A DNA stretch of 64,000 nt from CADEDH01 sp965263455 (GTDB lineage: Bacteria; Actinomycetota; Acidimicrobiia; Acidimicrobiales; SZUA-35): positions 1 to 64,000 of the forward strand of contig CBDHHN010000001.1 of the NCBI GenBank assembly GCA_965263455.1, in the 5' to 3' direction. The notes beneath the pieces are model-generated. The model worked only from the letters and a program-made list of their open reading frames with translations. It did no database searches and was not told where the DNA came from. Positions 23,846 through 31,589 of the stretch are shown piece by piece. Within the stretch, counting starts at the first letter, position 1. Each line of letters opens with the position of its first letter. The translations under genes and the position numbers were made by a program.

Positions 23846-25515
23846 GACGACCTCCGCTTCGGCCGGCGCCGGGCCCCGGGCTCGGCGGCGCGTTCGCCGG
23901 GCCGCCGGTCATGGGCCCCGCGGTGATCGGGTGGTGGCCGTCGCTCGTCGGCCGGTCGGGGCGGCGGGGTGTTCCCGTTCCGGCGCCGATCGCCCGGGCC
24001 CCGCGGGCCGCCCGACCCGAGGTCGGACGCGAGGTCGGACGTGAGGTCGGACGTGAGGTCGGACGTGAGGTCGTCGGACGTGTGGTGGCCGTTGGCGTGC
24101 ACGTCGGGGTGGTGAACGCCGTTGTGCCCGTCGCTCGCCCCGCCCACCACGGTCGGCGATCCGACCGCGGCCGGGGTGCGCTCCTCCAGGTTGGCCCGCA
24201 TCGACTGGTCGGTGTCGATGATCTCCCACTCGCCGTCGCCGACCCGATGGTCGACGATGAAGGTCTGTTGGCGGACCTTCCACAGGGCCACCCCTCGGCC
24301 CAGGCGGGGTAGGACACCGGTCTCGGCGTCGGTCAGTCCCAGCAAACGCTTGGTGTCGGCCACCTCGCCTTCGGACTGGGCGTACACGACCCGGGTCTCG
24401 GTGTCGGACAACAGGCCCTGGGCGATACGGGTGGCCTCCGACCCCTGGCCGCCCGCCGCCTCCAGGTCGGACATGCGGTGGACGACGATGATGTTGGACA
24501 ACCCGTATTGGCGGGACAGCTTGAACATGGACCGGAGCCAGCGGGCCAGGGCCAGGTTGGACAGCAGGTACCAGGCCTCGTCGAGCAGGAGGATCCGCTG
24601 AACCCCGTCGGCCCGGGCGATGGCGGAGTGGAGCCAGGCCATGGTGCAGGCCATGACCAGGCCCAGGGCGTCGCCTCCTCCGCCCAGGGCCGACAGGTCG
24701 AGAACCACGATGGGTCCGTCCCAGTCGACGTCGACCGTCGTCGGGCCGTCGAACATGCCCCGGAGGTCGCCCTGGCACAGGCGCCGCAGTTCGAGGGCGG
24801 CGTCCCGGGATCGTTCCGCCAGCCGGTCCGGGGTGGTGTTGATCGCGGTGGCGGTGTCGGCGCCGGGTGAGAGTAGGAGGTCGACGACGTCACCGATCGT
24901 GGGCTCGCCGTAGAGCCGGGTCGCCTCCAGCCGGGCCAGCCCGATGGCGGTCCGTTCCTCGGGATGGAGGTCCCGGCGCAGGCCCGACTCGGCCAACGAC
25001 ATCAGCACCTGGTCCTGGCGACGACCGATGTCCTCGGCCGTGAGCACCTCACCCACGGGCCCCCGGTCCAGCGGGTTGAGGCGGACCGGACCCCCGGGCT
25101 CCAGGCGGACGACGGTGCCCCCCATCCGCTCGGCCAGGGGTGCGAACTCGCCCTTGGGGTCGATGACCACGGCCCGTCGCCCGAAGGCCGACTGGCGCCA
25201 GATGTAGGTCTTGACCAACGACGACTTGCCCCGGCCGATCTGGCCCGCCACCACCATGTTGGGGTTGGTGACCTTGTTGGTCCGATACAGCTCCCACGGG
25301 TCGTAGCAGAACGAGCCCCCGAGCACCTCCTGGCCGATGTAGCAGCCGCGGCCTCCGAGACCGGCCGGCGACTGGAAGGGGTAGAGGGCCTGGAGGTGGG
25401 CCGTGGTCGATCGATGGGCCGGGGTCGACGGTGAGGTGGCGACCAGCCCGATGGCCACCACCACGGTGGCGAAGGCGAAGACGGTCAGCGCGGTGACGAT
25501 GAGGACGGTGGTCAC
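23842..25515 (-). CDS. VirB4/TraC-like secretion ATPase with repetitive C-terminal tail
   Basis: A 557-residue protein from GTG 25515 (overlapping the upstream stop). One N-terminal TM (VLIVTALTVFAFATVVVAIGLVA) is followed by the ATPase domain: Walker A GQIGRGKSSLVKTYIWR (about residue 93), DPKGEFAPLAERMGG, Walker B RILLLDEAWYLLSNL (about 310), and a QSEGEV...LLGLTDAE region. The tail contains repeated TSDL units encoded by a 12-bp tandem repeat near 24018-24072, then a Pro/Arg-rich end. It powers assembly or transport through the type IV-like channel. The separate N-terminal VirB4-like region appears to be the adjacent SCO6880-type protein. Confidence 0.85.
   Translation of the reverse strand: MTTVLIVTALTVFAFATVVVAIGLVATSPSTPAHRSTTAHLQALYPFQSPAGLGGRGCYIGQEVLGGSFCYDPWELYRTNKVTNPNMVVAGQIGRGKSSLVKTYIWRQSAFGRRAVVIDPKGEFAPLAERMGGTVVRLEPGGPVRLNPLDRGPVGEVLTAEDIGRRQDQVLMSLAESGLRRDLHPEERTAIGLARLEATRLYGEPTIGDVVDLLLSPGADTATAINTTPDRLAERSRDAALELRRLCQGDLRGMFDGPTTVDVDWDGPIVVLDLSALGGGGDALGLVMACTMAWLHSAIARADGVQRILLLDEAWYLLSNLALARWLRSMFKLSRQYGLSNIIVVHRMSDLEAAGGQGSEATRIAQGLLSDTETRVVYAQSEGEVADTKRLLGLTDAETGVLPRLGRGVALWKVRQQTFIVDHRVGDGEWEIIDTDQSMRANLEERTPAAVGSPTVVGGASDGHNGVHHPDVHANGHHTSDDLTSDLTSDLTSDLASDLGSGGPRGPGDRRRNGNTPPPRPADERRPPPDHRGAHDRRPGERAAEPGARRRPKRRSS
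24018..24072 (-). repeat. 12-bp coding tandem repeat (TSDL units)
   Basis: GAGGTCGGACGT, with one variant GAGGTCGGACGC, repeats about four to five times. On the minus strand it encodes successive S-D-L-T units in the ATPase tail. Such in-frame repeats expand and contract easily, so tail length may vary between strains. Confidence 0.8.
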
Positions 25516-27032
25516 GACAGGCCCTTGGCCATGGGCATGGTGCAGTAGAAGGCCGTGTCCTGCTCCCCCCACAGGCGTCGAAGCTCGACCGGGCACTGGT
25601 AGGCCACCTGCTCGATGGCGGCCGCCGCCACCTCGACCTCGTCCAGGTTTGAGCCCGACACCGTGACGTAGCCCGAGTAACGGTTCTCGGCGTGGCCGTC
25701 GGCCAGTTCGTTCTCCCGCCGGTCGAGGGCCTCGGCCTCCCGTCGTCGCCGGGCCCCGGTCCGGTAGCCGGCCGAGTTTCGGATCTCGTCGTCGGACAGG
25801 CGGGCCGTCTGCTCGTGCTCCACCCGTCGCACCGCCTGGGCCGTGGGGATCGGCTCGGCCACGACCGAGATGGTTCGGGTCACCCCGTTGCTGGTCAGCA
25901 GGAGGGGGGCCAGGAAGCTGGGGCGGACCCCGAGCTTGGGCCACTCCGAGATCCAGTAGGTGATGTGGTACATCCCATCGGTCCGGTAGTGGCCCCAGGC
26001 CACGTCGGTGGCCAGGGGCCAGGCGTTGCGGGCCGAGATGAGGGGCTCGGAGTGCCGCGTCTGGCGGGCCACCAGGCCGAGGGCGTCCTCGGGGTCGAAT
26101 TGGGTCCGGACCAACATGGCCATCTGGTCCCCGGAGAGGAACCCGTTCACCGTGAGGTCCGACTCCCGGAGTTGACGCTGGAGATGCTCCAGCTCGCGGT
26201 AGAGGACGGCCACCGCGCCCTTGTCACCGCCACCGGCGTGCTTGATGGCGCGGTTGGCCTTGGCCGACGAGACCTGGAGGACGAGGTAGGTCTCGTGCTG
26301 CTGGGTGACGGGCTGGGCCGAGGTCAACAGGTCGGCGTAGGACCGATGGGCCGGGGAGCTGGCGTCGGCCCGGGCCCGTTCGTCGAAGAACGACCGCATC
26401 TCGTCGCCCACTTCGGTCAGGGTCCGCTCCATCCACTGCATGCGCGAGATGGGGCTGCCCTGGCGGGCCATCGAGGCCTGGACGGCGGCCCAGGAGGAGA
26501 GGCGGCGAACCTGTTCCCCCTCGTCGAGGAGCATGAACGACTGGCCCTGAACCGCGATCACGGCGACCCAGGTCTTGTTCTTGCGGTCCCGGAGCACGCC
26601 CATCGGTTGGCCCGAGACCGCGGTGTAGATGAGCTGCCAGTCCGAGACCGGGGGCGGCGGCGACTGCTTGCCCGCCTTGCGGACCCGGGCCCCGTTGCCG
26701 GTGGCCCCGGATACCGTGCCCCGCTCGCCCAGGCCGGGCACCGGGGATCGCCAGCGTCGCTTACCCCGCAGCACGATCACCAACCAGCGGGAGGCGGCCG
26801 GGACCCAGTCGTCGACCGGGCGACCCTCGATGGTCCCGAAGGCCCCGGCCACCCCGGTGATCACGGCCCCCAGGGCCAGGCCGATGCCGATCTGGCCCGG
26901 TACCAACCGGACGAAGACCACGGCCGTGGTCAGGGCGACCAGAAGGAAGGCGGCTTGGGCATGGCGCAGACCGGCCAGGAACACGGTCCGGACCGGGGGT
27001 CCGAACTGGAACCGAACGTCGCTGCTGTCCAT
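25512..27032 (-). CDS. SCO6880-type secretion protein (PrgI-like N-terminus fused to VirB4-N-like domain)
   Basis: A 506-residue protein starting MDSSDVRFQFGPPVRTVFLAGLRHAQ, with two N-terminal TM segments (AAFLLVALTTAVVFVRL; IGIGLALGAVITGVAGAF) as in PrgI/VirB3-like proteins. A large soluble region follows (WQLIYTAVSGQPMGVLRDRKNKTWVAVIAVQG, VTQQHETYLVLQVSSAKANRAIKH), resembling the SCO6880 family that accompanies actinobacterial conjugation-like ATPases. No P-loop is present; the ATPase is the next gene. It overlaps that gene by 4 bp. It probably links the inner-membrane platform to the VirB4-like motor. Confidence 0.8.
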   Translation of the reverse strand: MDSSDVRFQFGPPVRTVFLAGLRHAQAAFLLVALTTAVVFVRLVPGQIGIGLALGAVITGVAGAFGTIEGRPVDDWVPAASRWLVIVLRGKRRWRSPVPGLGERGTVSGATGNGARVRKAGKQSPPPPVSDWQLIYTAVSGQPMGVLRDRKNKTWVAVIAVQGQSFMLLDEGEQVRRLSSWAAVQASMARQGSPISRMQWMERTLTEVGDEMRSFFDERARADASSPAHRSYADLLTSAQPVTQQHETYLVLQVSSAKANRAIKHAGGGDKGAVAVLYRELEHLQRQLRESDLTVNGFLSGDQMAMLVRTQFDPEDALGLVARQTRHSEPLISARNAWPLATDVAWGHYRTDGMYHITYWISEWPKLGVRPSFLAPLLLTSNGVTRTISVVAEPIPTAQAVRRVEHEQTARLSDDEIRNSAGYRTGARRRREAEALDRRENELADGHAENRYSGYVTVSGSNLDEVEVAAAAIEQVAYQCPVELRRLWGEQDTAFYCTMPMAKGLS

Positions 27033-27077
27033 GGTGTGTGTCCTTCCCGCCGCAGTCGTGGGTCCGCCTCAGGTCCG

Positions 27078-28607
27078 TCATGTCCGGCCCTGGGTGGGGG
27101 GATCGGCGTTGCCCGAGTCGAGGGTGCCGCCGGTCGAGGGCGCGGCCGGGGCCGGGCCACCGGTGGGCGCCGGACCGGTGGGACCGGGTCCGCCACCGGG
27201 TCCTGGTGTCGGTCCCCCGCCGCCGTTGTCGGGCCCGCCGGGACCACCGTCGGAGGGTCCGCCGCCGGGGCTTCCGCCGCCGGGGCCATCGCCCCCGTCG
27301 AACGGCGTGCCGCCCGCCGGTCCCCCACCGCCGGTCGATCCGCCCGGGCCGGGCGAGGCCGCGGCCGATGGAGCGGCGGACGGGCCCTCCTGCTGGGAAC
27401 CGGCCAGGAACCCGGCCAGGCGCTGGCCGCTCACGACGCCCACCGCGGTGGCCGCCACCCGGCTCGGAGCGCCCGAGGGTTCCTCCATGGCCGCCACCGC
27501 ACCGTCGCTCACGAACGGGAGCAGCTTCATCAGGGCGAAGGGTGAGAAGGCGGCAAGGTAGAACAGGGCGGCCGCCTGCATCATGGCCACCAGGGCGTTG
27601 TCGACCTCGTTGAGGGTCTGGGAGCCGAGGCTCAGCACGGCCACGATCACCGGTTTGGCCAGGATGAACGACAGCTGGATCTCCACCAGCCGCCGGATCC
27701 ATGACCGGGTGGCGGGGAAGATGAGGGCGGCGAAGGCCAGGGGCATGAAGGCGTAGGTCACCACGATGGCGGCCGACCGCACGACCATCACCAGCCATAC
27801 CGAGATTGCGCCGGCGATCAGCACGAACGAGAAGATCACCAACAGGATGGGGGCCGTGATCCCGACCCCGGCCGTGATGGAGCCTCCCAGGTTGTCGAGC
27901 CAGAGGGCCACGTCGGTCTGGCCGGTGTCGAGATAGGCGTCCGACAACTGGTCGGTGGCCTGCAGGGTGGCGTTGACCAGGAACCCGGCCACCACCATCC
28001 CCAGCACCGAACCCGGTAAGTAGAAGAAGGCGGAACGGAGCGCGATCGAGGCGTCCCGTTTCAACAGCGAGTAGAGGCCGGCGGCCACCAACAGCGGGAA
28101 GGCCAGGGCCCGGGCCGCCACCAGCGACGTCTGGAAGATCGATCCGCCCGCTTCCACCGTGGGGGTGGTGGTCCCGTTGATGCCGACCCACACCAGATCG
28201 ATGGCGGCGATGGCGCCCACCGCGACCCAGCGGGCGAAGTAGTCGAAGGCGCCGGCCACCACCGAGTCGGTCAGGTCGCCGGCCCCGTCGACGAGCCAGG
28301 CGGCGCCGTCGATCAACTGGCGGCATGCCTCGGAGATGATGGGAAGGCTGCCGCAGGTGTTGTCGATGACCTCCTGGGTGGGGACGGCCAGGGCCGGGGT
28401 TGCGGTGGCCGCCTCCAGGCTCACCACGCCCACCAGGAGCAGCAGGGTCAGCCCCAGTCCGGCCAGGATGCGGCGGGCGGTGGGCAACAGGCAGGAGCCG
28501 ACGTCGGGCTCACCGGCGGCCCGGAGTCGGCCCGACCCGGCCTCCGGCCGCGCCCCCGACGGGGCGGCGGCCAGGGCGAGGGTCGGCGGGGCGTCAGTCG
28601 GCCACAT
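27078..28607 (-). CDS. VirB6/TrbL-like polytopic channel protein
   Basis: A 509-residue protein with a cleavable-signal-like N-terminal hydrophobic stretch (ILAGLGLTLLLLVGVVSLEAATATPALA). Six or more TM segments follow (VAVGAIAAIDLVWVGI, LVAARALAFPLLVAAGLYSL, GVGITAPILLVIFSFVLIAG, ISVWLVMVVRSAAIVVTYAF). The tail of about 100 residues is almost entirely Gly/Pro/Ser. The topology and the position between a VirB8-like and a VirB3/B4-like gene fit the VirB6 inner-membrane channel. Sequence alone gives no motif, so this rests on architecture and neighbours. Confidence 0.7.
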   Translation of the reverse strand: MWPTDAPPTLALAAAPSGARPEAGSGRLRAAGEPDVGSCLLPTARRILAGLGLTLLLLVGVVSLEAATATPALAVPTQEVIDNTCGSLPIISEACRQLIDGAAWLVDGAGDLTDSVVAGAFDYFARWVAVGAIAAIDLVWVGINGTTTPTVEAGGSIFQTSLVAARALAFPLLVAAGLYSLLKRDASIALRSAFFYLPGSVLGMVVAGFLVNATLQATDQLSDAYLDTGQTDVALWLDNLGGSITAGVGITAPILLVIFSFVLIAGAISVWLVMVVRSAAIVVTYAFMPLAFAALIFPATRSWIRRLVEIQLSFILAKPVIVAVLSLGSQTLNEVDNALVAMMQAAALFYLAAFSPFALMKLLPFVSDGAVAAMEEPSGAPSRVAATAVGVVSGQRLAGFLAGSQQEGPSAAPSAAASPGPGGSTGGGGPAGGTPFDGGDGPGGGSPGGGPSDGGPGGPDNGGGGPTPGPGGGPGPTGPAPTGGPAPAAPSTGGTLDSGNADPPTQGRT

Positions 28608-29307
28608 AGCGATAGCCCTCCAGTTGGTCGACCTCGTCCAGGAAGCCGTCGGTGGCGAGGGCCGGAGTGGCCGCCCAGGCCGGGGTCGGGCCGGCGTCGG
28701 ACAGGGCCGACCACACCTTCCAGTCGTCGTCCTCCCACACCACCTCGACCGTGGCCGTCTCCCACGTGGCGAGCGGCTCCCGCATCCCGCCTGCCGCCAC
28801 CAGGGTCAGGGTCCACACCTCGACCGTGGCCCGGTCGTCGGAGTAGCGCACCACCTGGTGACCCACCGGGATCGTGCGGAGGAACAGCGACGAGCTGAGC
28901 GGCCCGTTGACGGCGATCGATCCGTGCAGGGCGTCCCAGGTGGCCCCCATGTCGGCGGCCAGGGTCTGCCGGGCCCCCTCGGCGGCCAGGATCTCGTAGG
29001 CCCGGACGGCCGCCCCCCGGTCGGTGGCCCCGGCCTGTTCCAGGGTCAGGATCAGATTGGTGGCGGCGGCCACCGCTCCGGCCTCGTCCCGTCGGAAGCC
29101 GACGCCGACCCCCTCGACCTTGTCGGTGGGGCCCGCCGGCGTGGCCCCGACCCGGATGTCGCCCACGTCGGGGCCGACGGCCTCGGCCGCCCGCGGCCCG
29201 CCGCTCGACGACAGGCCGCCGGTGAGATACGCCCCCAGCACCATGCCGAGGGCCAGGGCGGCGAACCCGAGCCCGATCCGCCGGATGAGCGTCGCCGTGT
29301 CCGCCAC
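28594..29307 (-). CDS. Membrane-anchored NTF2-like protein, VirB8/TcpC-type candidate
   Basis: A 237-residue protein from GTG 29307. A single TM (IGLGFAALALGMVLGAYLTG) near the N-terminus is followed by a soluble domain that repeats the pattern of secretion-system NTF2 folds: RDEAGAVAAATNLILTLE, AYEILAAEGARQTLAADM, ATVEVWTLTLVAAGG and TWETATVEVVWEDDDWKVWS. VirB8 and TcpC share this topology and fold and serve as periplasmic scaffolds. Its stop overlaps the VirB6-like start region by 14 bp, and it follows the pilin-like gene by 2 bp. Confidence 0.65.
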   Translation of the reverse strand: MADTATLIRRIGLGFAALALGMVLGAYLTGGLSSSGGPRAAEAVGPDVGDIRVGATPAGPTDKVEGVGVGFRRDEAGAVAAATNLILTLEQAGATDRGAAVRAYEILAAEGARQTLAADMGATWDALHGSIAVNGPLSSSLFLRTIPVGHQVVRYSDDRATVEVWTLTLVAAGGMREPLATWETATVEVVWEDDDWKVWSALSDAGPTPAWAATPALATDGFLDEVDQLEGYRYVAD

Positions 29308-29309
29308 GG

Positions 29310-29579
29310 CTATTGGGCCGCCTCCCCGACGGAGAACGCCCAGTCGACCAGGATGGGGGCGGCCCCGATCAGGGCCACGGCGATGAGCGAGTACAGGATG
29401 CCGCGCTTGCCCCGGCTGGCCTGCTGGGCGTTGTCGGAGCCGGCCCCGATGGCCCACAGCAGGCCTGAGATCACCACGGCGATGATCCCGACGACGGTCC
29501 CCCATGCCTGGAGGCTGTCCCCCAGGTTCTCGAGGATGTTGGTACCGGGCAGGGTCGTCCCTGCGAACAGCCTCACCAT
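29310..29579 (-). CDS. VirB2/TrbC-like pilin-type small membrane protein
   Basis: An 89-residue protein from ATG 29579, with GGAGG 7 nt upstream. It has two hydrophobic helices (WGTVVGIIAVVISGLLWAIGAG and ILYSLIAVALIGAAPILVDWAF) joined by a short basic loop (ASRGKRG), the layout of VirB2/TrbC-type pilins. It is the first gene of the secretion operon, where a pilin subunit would be expected. It lacks a long signal peptide, so processing is uncertain. Confidence 0.7.
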   Translation of the reverse strand: MVRLFAGTTLPGTNILENLGDSLQAWGTVVGIIAVVISGLLWAIGAGSDNAQQASRGKRGILYSLIAVALIGAAPILVDWAFSVGEAAQ

Positions 29580-29610
29580 GGTTGCCTCCTCAGCCCCACG
29601 TTGCGTCCTC

Positions 29611-29674
29611 ACCCTAGTTTTCGCAGGTATTGAAATGCAATGAAAGTTGGGTTATTCATGATAATCATGAATAA
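29611..29674. promoter_or_regulatory. Divergent promoter with perfect 23-bp palindromic operator
   Basis: A perfect palindrome with 11-bp arms (TTATTCATGAT and ATCATGAATAA, one central A) lies at 29652-29674 in an AT-rich island. Minus strand: -35 TTGCAT (29640-29635), 18-bp spacer, -10 TAGGGT (29616-29611), giving a ~25-nt leader for the pilin-like gene. Plus strand: -35 TTGAAA (29630-29635), 17-bp spacer, -10 TATTCA (29653-29658), placing the start next to ATG 29667. The palindrome covers the plus -10 and start codon, so a repressor there would block the plus operon. Confidence 0.6.
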
Positions 29675-30392
29675 ACCGAGGTTAGCGGTGCCGCGGGCGC
29701 TGTTGCTGGCGGCCCTGGTCGTCGCCTCCCTCGGTTGCGCCTCGTCGTCCGGTGGAGCACCGACCGCCGCTCCCGATCCGGTGCCGCCGGGATCCGGAAG
29801 CCCGCTCGACCCCGCCGCCCCGGACCCCGGCGGCACCGACCCCGTGGCCGACTCGGGCGCGACCGGAGCCTCGGAGGCGCCCCCGGTCACCGGCAGCCGG
29901 GCCGGCCTGATCGAGGCCCTGGCCGAGTCCGCCACCAGCACCGCTCCGCCCCGCCCGGTGACCGACGACGGCACCGACTCGGTCACCGTGGCCTCCACCC
30001 CGGCCCCACTGGCACCGGGCCTGCGGGCCGACCTGGAGGAGTTCGGTCGCTGGTACCTCGGCTACGACCACACCTGGGCTCCCGGCCGCCGGGCCGAGGC
30101 ACTGGCCCCTCTGGTCACCGAGACGCTGCTGGCCGAGGTGGCGGCGCCGTTGCCGGCCGCCCTCACCGCACAGTTGGCGGCCCAGCAGCGGGTGGTGACC
30201 CCCCGCCTGGAGACGGCCGAGCCGATCGAGGCCCAGGCCGACGGGTCGGTGGTGGCCCTGCTGAGGTTCACCGTGGTCACCGAGGCGTTGGCCCCCGATG
30301 CGATCGACGGGGACGAGCCGGTCACCGTCGAGGAGTCGATGGTGCTGACGGTCGTCGTCGGTCCCGACGGACTGGTGGGAGACGTCCGATGA
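29667..30392 (+). CDS. Lipoprotein of the secretion locus, unknown function
   Basis: A 241-residue protein from ATG 29667, chosen because the following residues make a good lipoprotein signal (MNKPRLAVPRALLLAALVVA, lipobox ASLGC) and the predicted promoter would start transcription there; an upstream ATG at 29640 is possible. After the cysteine comes a Pro/Gly/Ala-rich linker, then a compact domain with DLEEFGRWYLGYDHTWAPGRRAEALAPLV and ESMVLTVVVGPDGLVGDVR, reminiscent of NTF2-like folds. Its stop overlaps the hydrolase ATG as ATGA, so the two are co-translated. Confidence 0.75.
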   Translation: MNKPRLAVPRALLLAALVVASLGCASSSGGAPTAAPDPVPPGSGSPLDPAAPDPGGTDPVADSGATGASEAPPVTGSRAGLIEALAESATSTAPPRPVTDDGTDSVTVASTPAPLAPGLRADLEEFGRWYLGYDHTWAPGRRAEALAPLVTETLLAEVAAPLPAALTAQLAAQQRVVTPRLETAEPIEAQADGSVVALLRFTVVTEALAPDAIDGDEPVTVEESMVLTVVVGPDGLVGDVR

Positions 30393-31489
30393 TCCGCCTC
30401 GCCGCCGGGGTCGCCGCCGTCGTCACCCTGGGTCCCGTGATCGGGCTGGTGGTCGTGGTCCTGTCGTTGGGCAGCGTGGTCCAGGCCCTGTCGGATCCAC
30501 TGAACCCCGAGCCCTCGGAGTTCGCCCTGGAGGACATTCCCGAGCCCCTCCTGGATCACTACCGGCTGGCCGCCCTGAGCTGCCCCGGCCTGCCGTGGAC
30601 GGTGGTGGCCGGGATCGGCAAGGTCGAGTCGGATCACGGGCGCTTCGGGGGCTCGCAGGTGGCGGCCAACGGCGACGTGACGCCGCCCATTCTCGGTCCG
30701 GTGCTCGACGGGTCCCTCCCCGGTACCCGGCCCATCCGTCTCCCCGGCGGCTCGCCGTGGCACGACACCGTCGGCTTCGACCGGGCCCTGGGGCCGATGC
30801 AGTTCCTGACCGACACGTTCCGGGCCTACGGCGTTGACGGGAACGGCGACGGGGTGGCCACCCCCCACAACGCCATCGACGCCATCCATTCCGCCGTCGG
30901 CTACCTCTGTGGGCCCGGCGGCGAGGTGACCGACCTCCGCGACGCCATCTTCCGGTACAACCGGTCGGAGGTCTACGTCGACAGCGTGCTCGACTTCGCC
31001 GCCCGCTACGGCGTCGCCCCCCTGTTCGCCGGGGCCGACCCCCAGGCCCTGATCGATCACCCCAACGTGTCGATGGGGCCGGCCCAGCGAGCCGACCTCG
31101 AGTCGGGTCGGATCGACCCGCAACTGGTGGCCATCCTGCTGTCTCTGGCCCAGACCCACCGCATCTACATCTCGTCGCTCATCACCGGCCACTCGCTGTG
31201 CATCGCCCGCACCGGCACCTACCCCAACTGCCGGATCAGCCGCCACGTGTCGGGGCGGGCCGCCGACATCGCCATCTTCGACGACGGCCCGGTGGCCGAT
31301 GGCAACCGCTCGGCCCGCAACCAGGTCCTGATCTGGCACGCCATGGACCGTGAGTCCGACTACCTCCGACCCTGGACCATCGGCCATCCCTTCGGGGACC
31401 TGGCCGGAGGCGCCCCCGGCAGCTTCAACGACCAGGACCACGAGGACCATTTCCATCTGGGGGTGACCGGCACCGTGGCCGGCGCCTGA
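30389..31489 (+). CDS. Two-domain cell-wall hydrolase: lytic transglycosylase plus M15-like peptidase
   Basis: A 366-residue protein. An N-terminal hydrophobic anchor (LAAGVAAVVTLGPVIGLVVVVLSL) precedes a transglycosylase domain with the catalytic Glu in VAGIGKVESDHGRFGG (Glu 80) and the family segments GPMQFLTDTFRAYGVD and NAIDAIHSAVGYLC. The C-terminal domain has SRHVSGRAADIAIFD (zinc His and Asp) and HEDHFHLG (His-x-His), as in D-Ala-D-Ala M15-type peptidases. It could open glycan strands and peptide bridges to let the secretion channel or pilus cross the wall. It is coupled to the lipoprotein gene by ATGA. Confidence 0.85.
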   Translation: MIRLAAGVAAVVTLGPVIGLVVVVLSLGSVVQALSDPLNPEPSEFALEDIPEPLLDHYRLAALSCPGLPWTVVAGIGKVESDHGRFGGSQVAANGDVTPPILGPVLDGSLPGTRPIRLPGGSPWHDTVGFDRALGPMQFLTDTFRAYGVDGNGDGVATPHNAIDAIHSAVGYLCGPGGEVTDLRDAIFRYNRSEVYVDSVLDFAARYGVAPLFAGADPQALIDHPNVSMGPAQRADLESGRIDPQLVAILLSLAQTHRIYISSLITGHSLCIARTGTYPNCRISRHVSGRAADIAIFDDGPVADGNRSARNQVLIWHAMDRESDYLRPWTIGHPFGDLAGGAPGSFNDQDHEDHFHLGVTGTVAGA

Positions 31490-31524
31490 CCCACCGATCG
31501 TCCACCCCAGCCAAGAGGTGGGCC

Positions 31525-31565
31525 GGGGGTGGGGGTCCGATCCAGACAATCGGACTCCCACCCCC
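31525..31565. terminator. Strong bidirectional stem-loop between convergent genes
   Basis: Arms 31525-31541 and 31549-31565 pair over 17 bp with a single mismatch, closing a 7-nt loop (CCAGACA). It lies between the end of the cell-wall hydrolase gene and the end of the opposite acyl-CoA ligase gene, the right place for a shared terminator. There is no T-tract, as usual in this high-GC DNA. Confidence 0.75.
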
Positions 31566-31589
31566 GCCTTTCGCGGTCGAGCCGATCCC

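Noticed and set aside
21695..31489. Relaxase, origin of transfer or partition gene in the secretion locus
   Set aside because: No gene has the His triad or nickase motifs, and no oriT-like inverted repeat was found; only the 29652 palindrome, which fits an operator.
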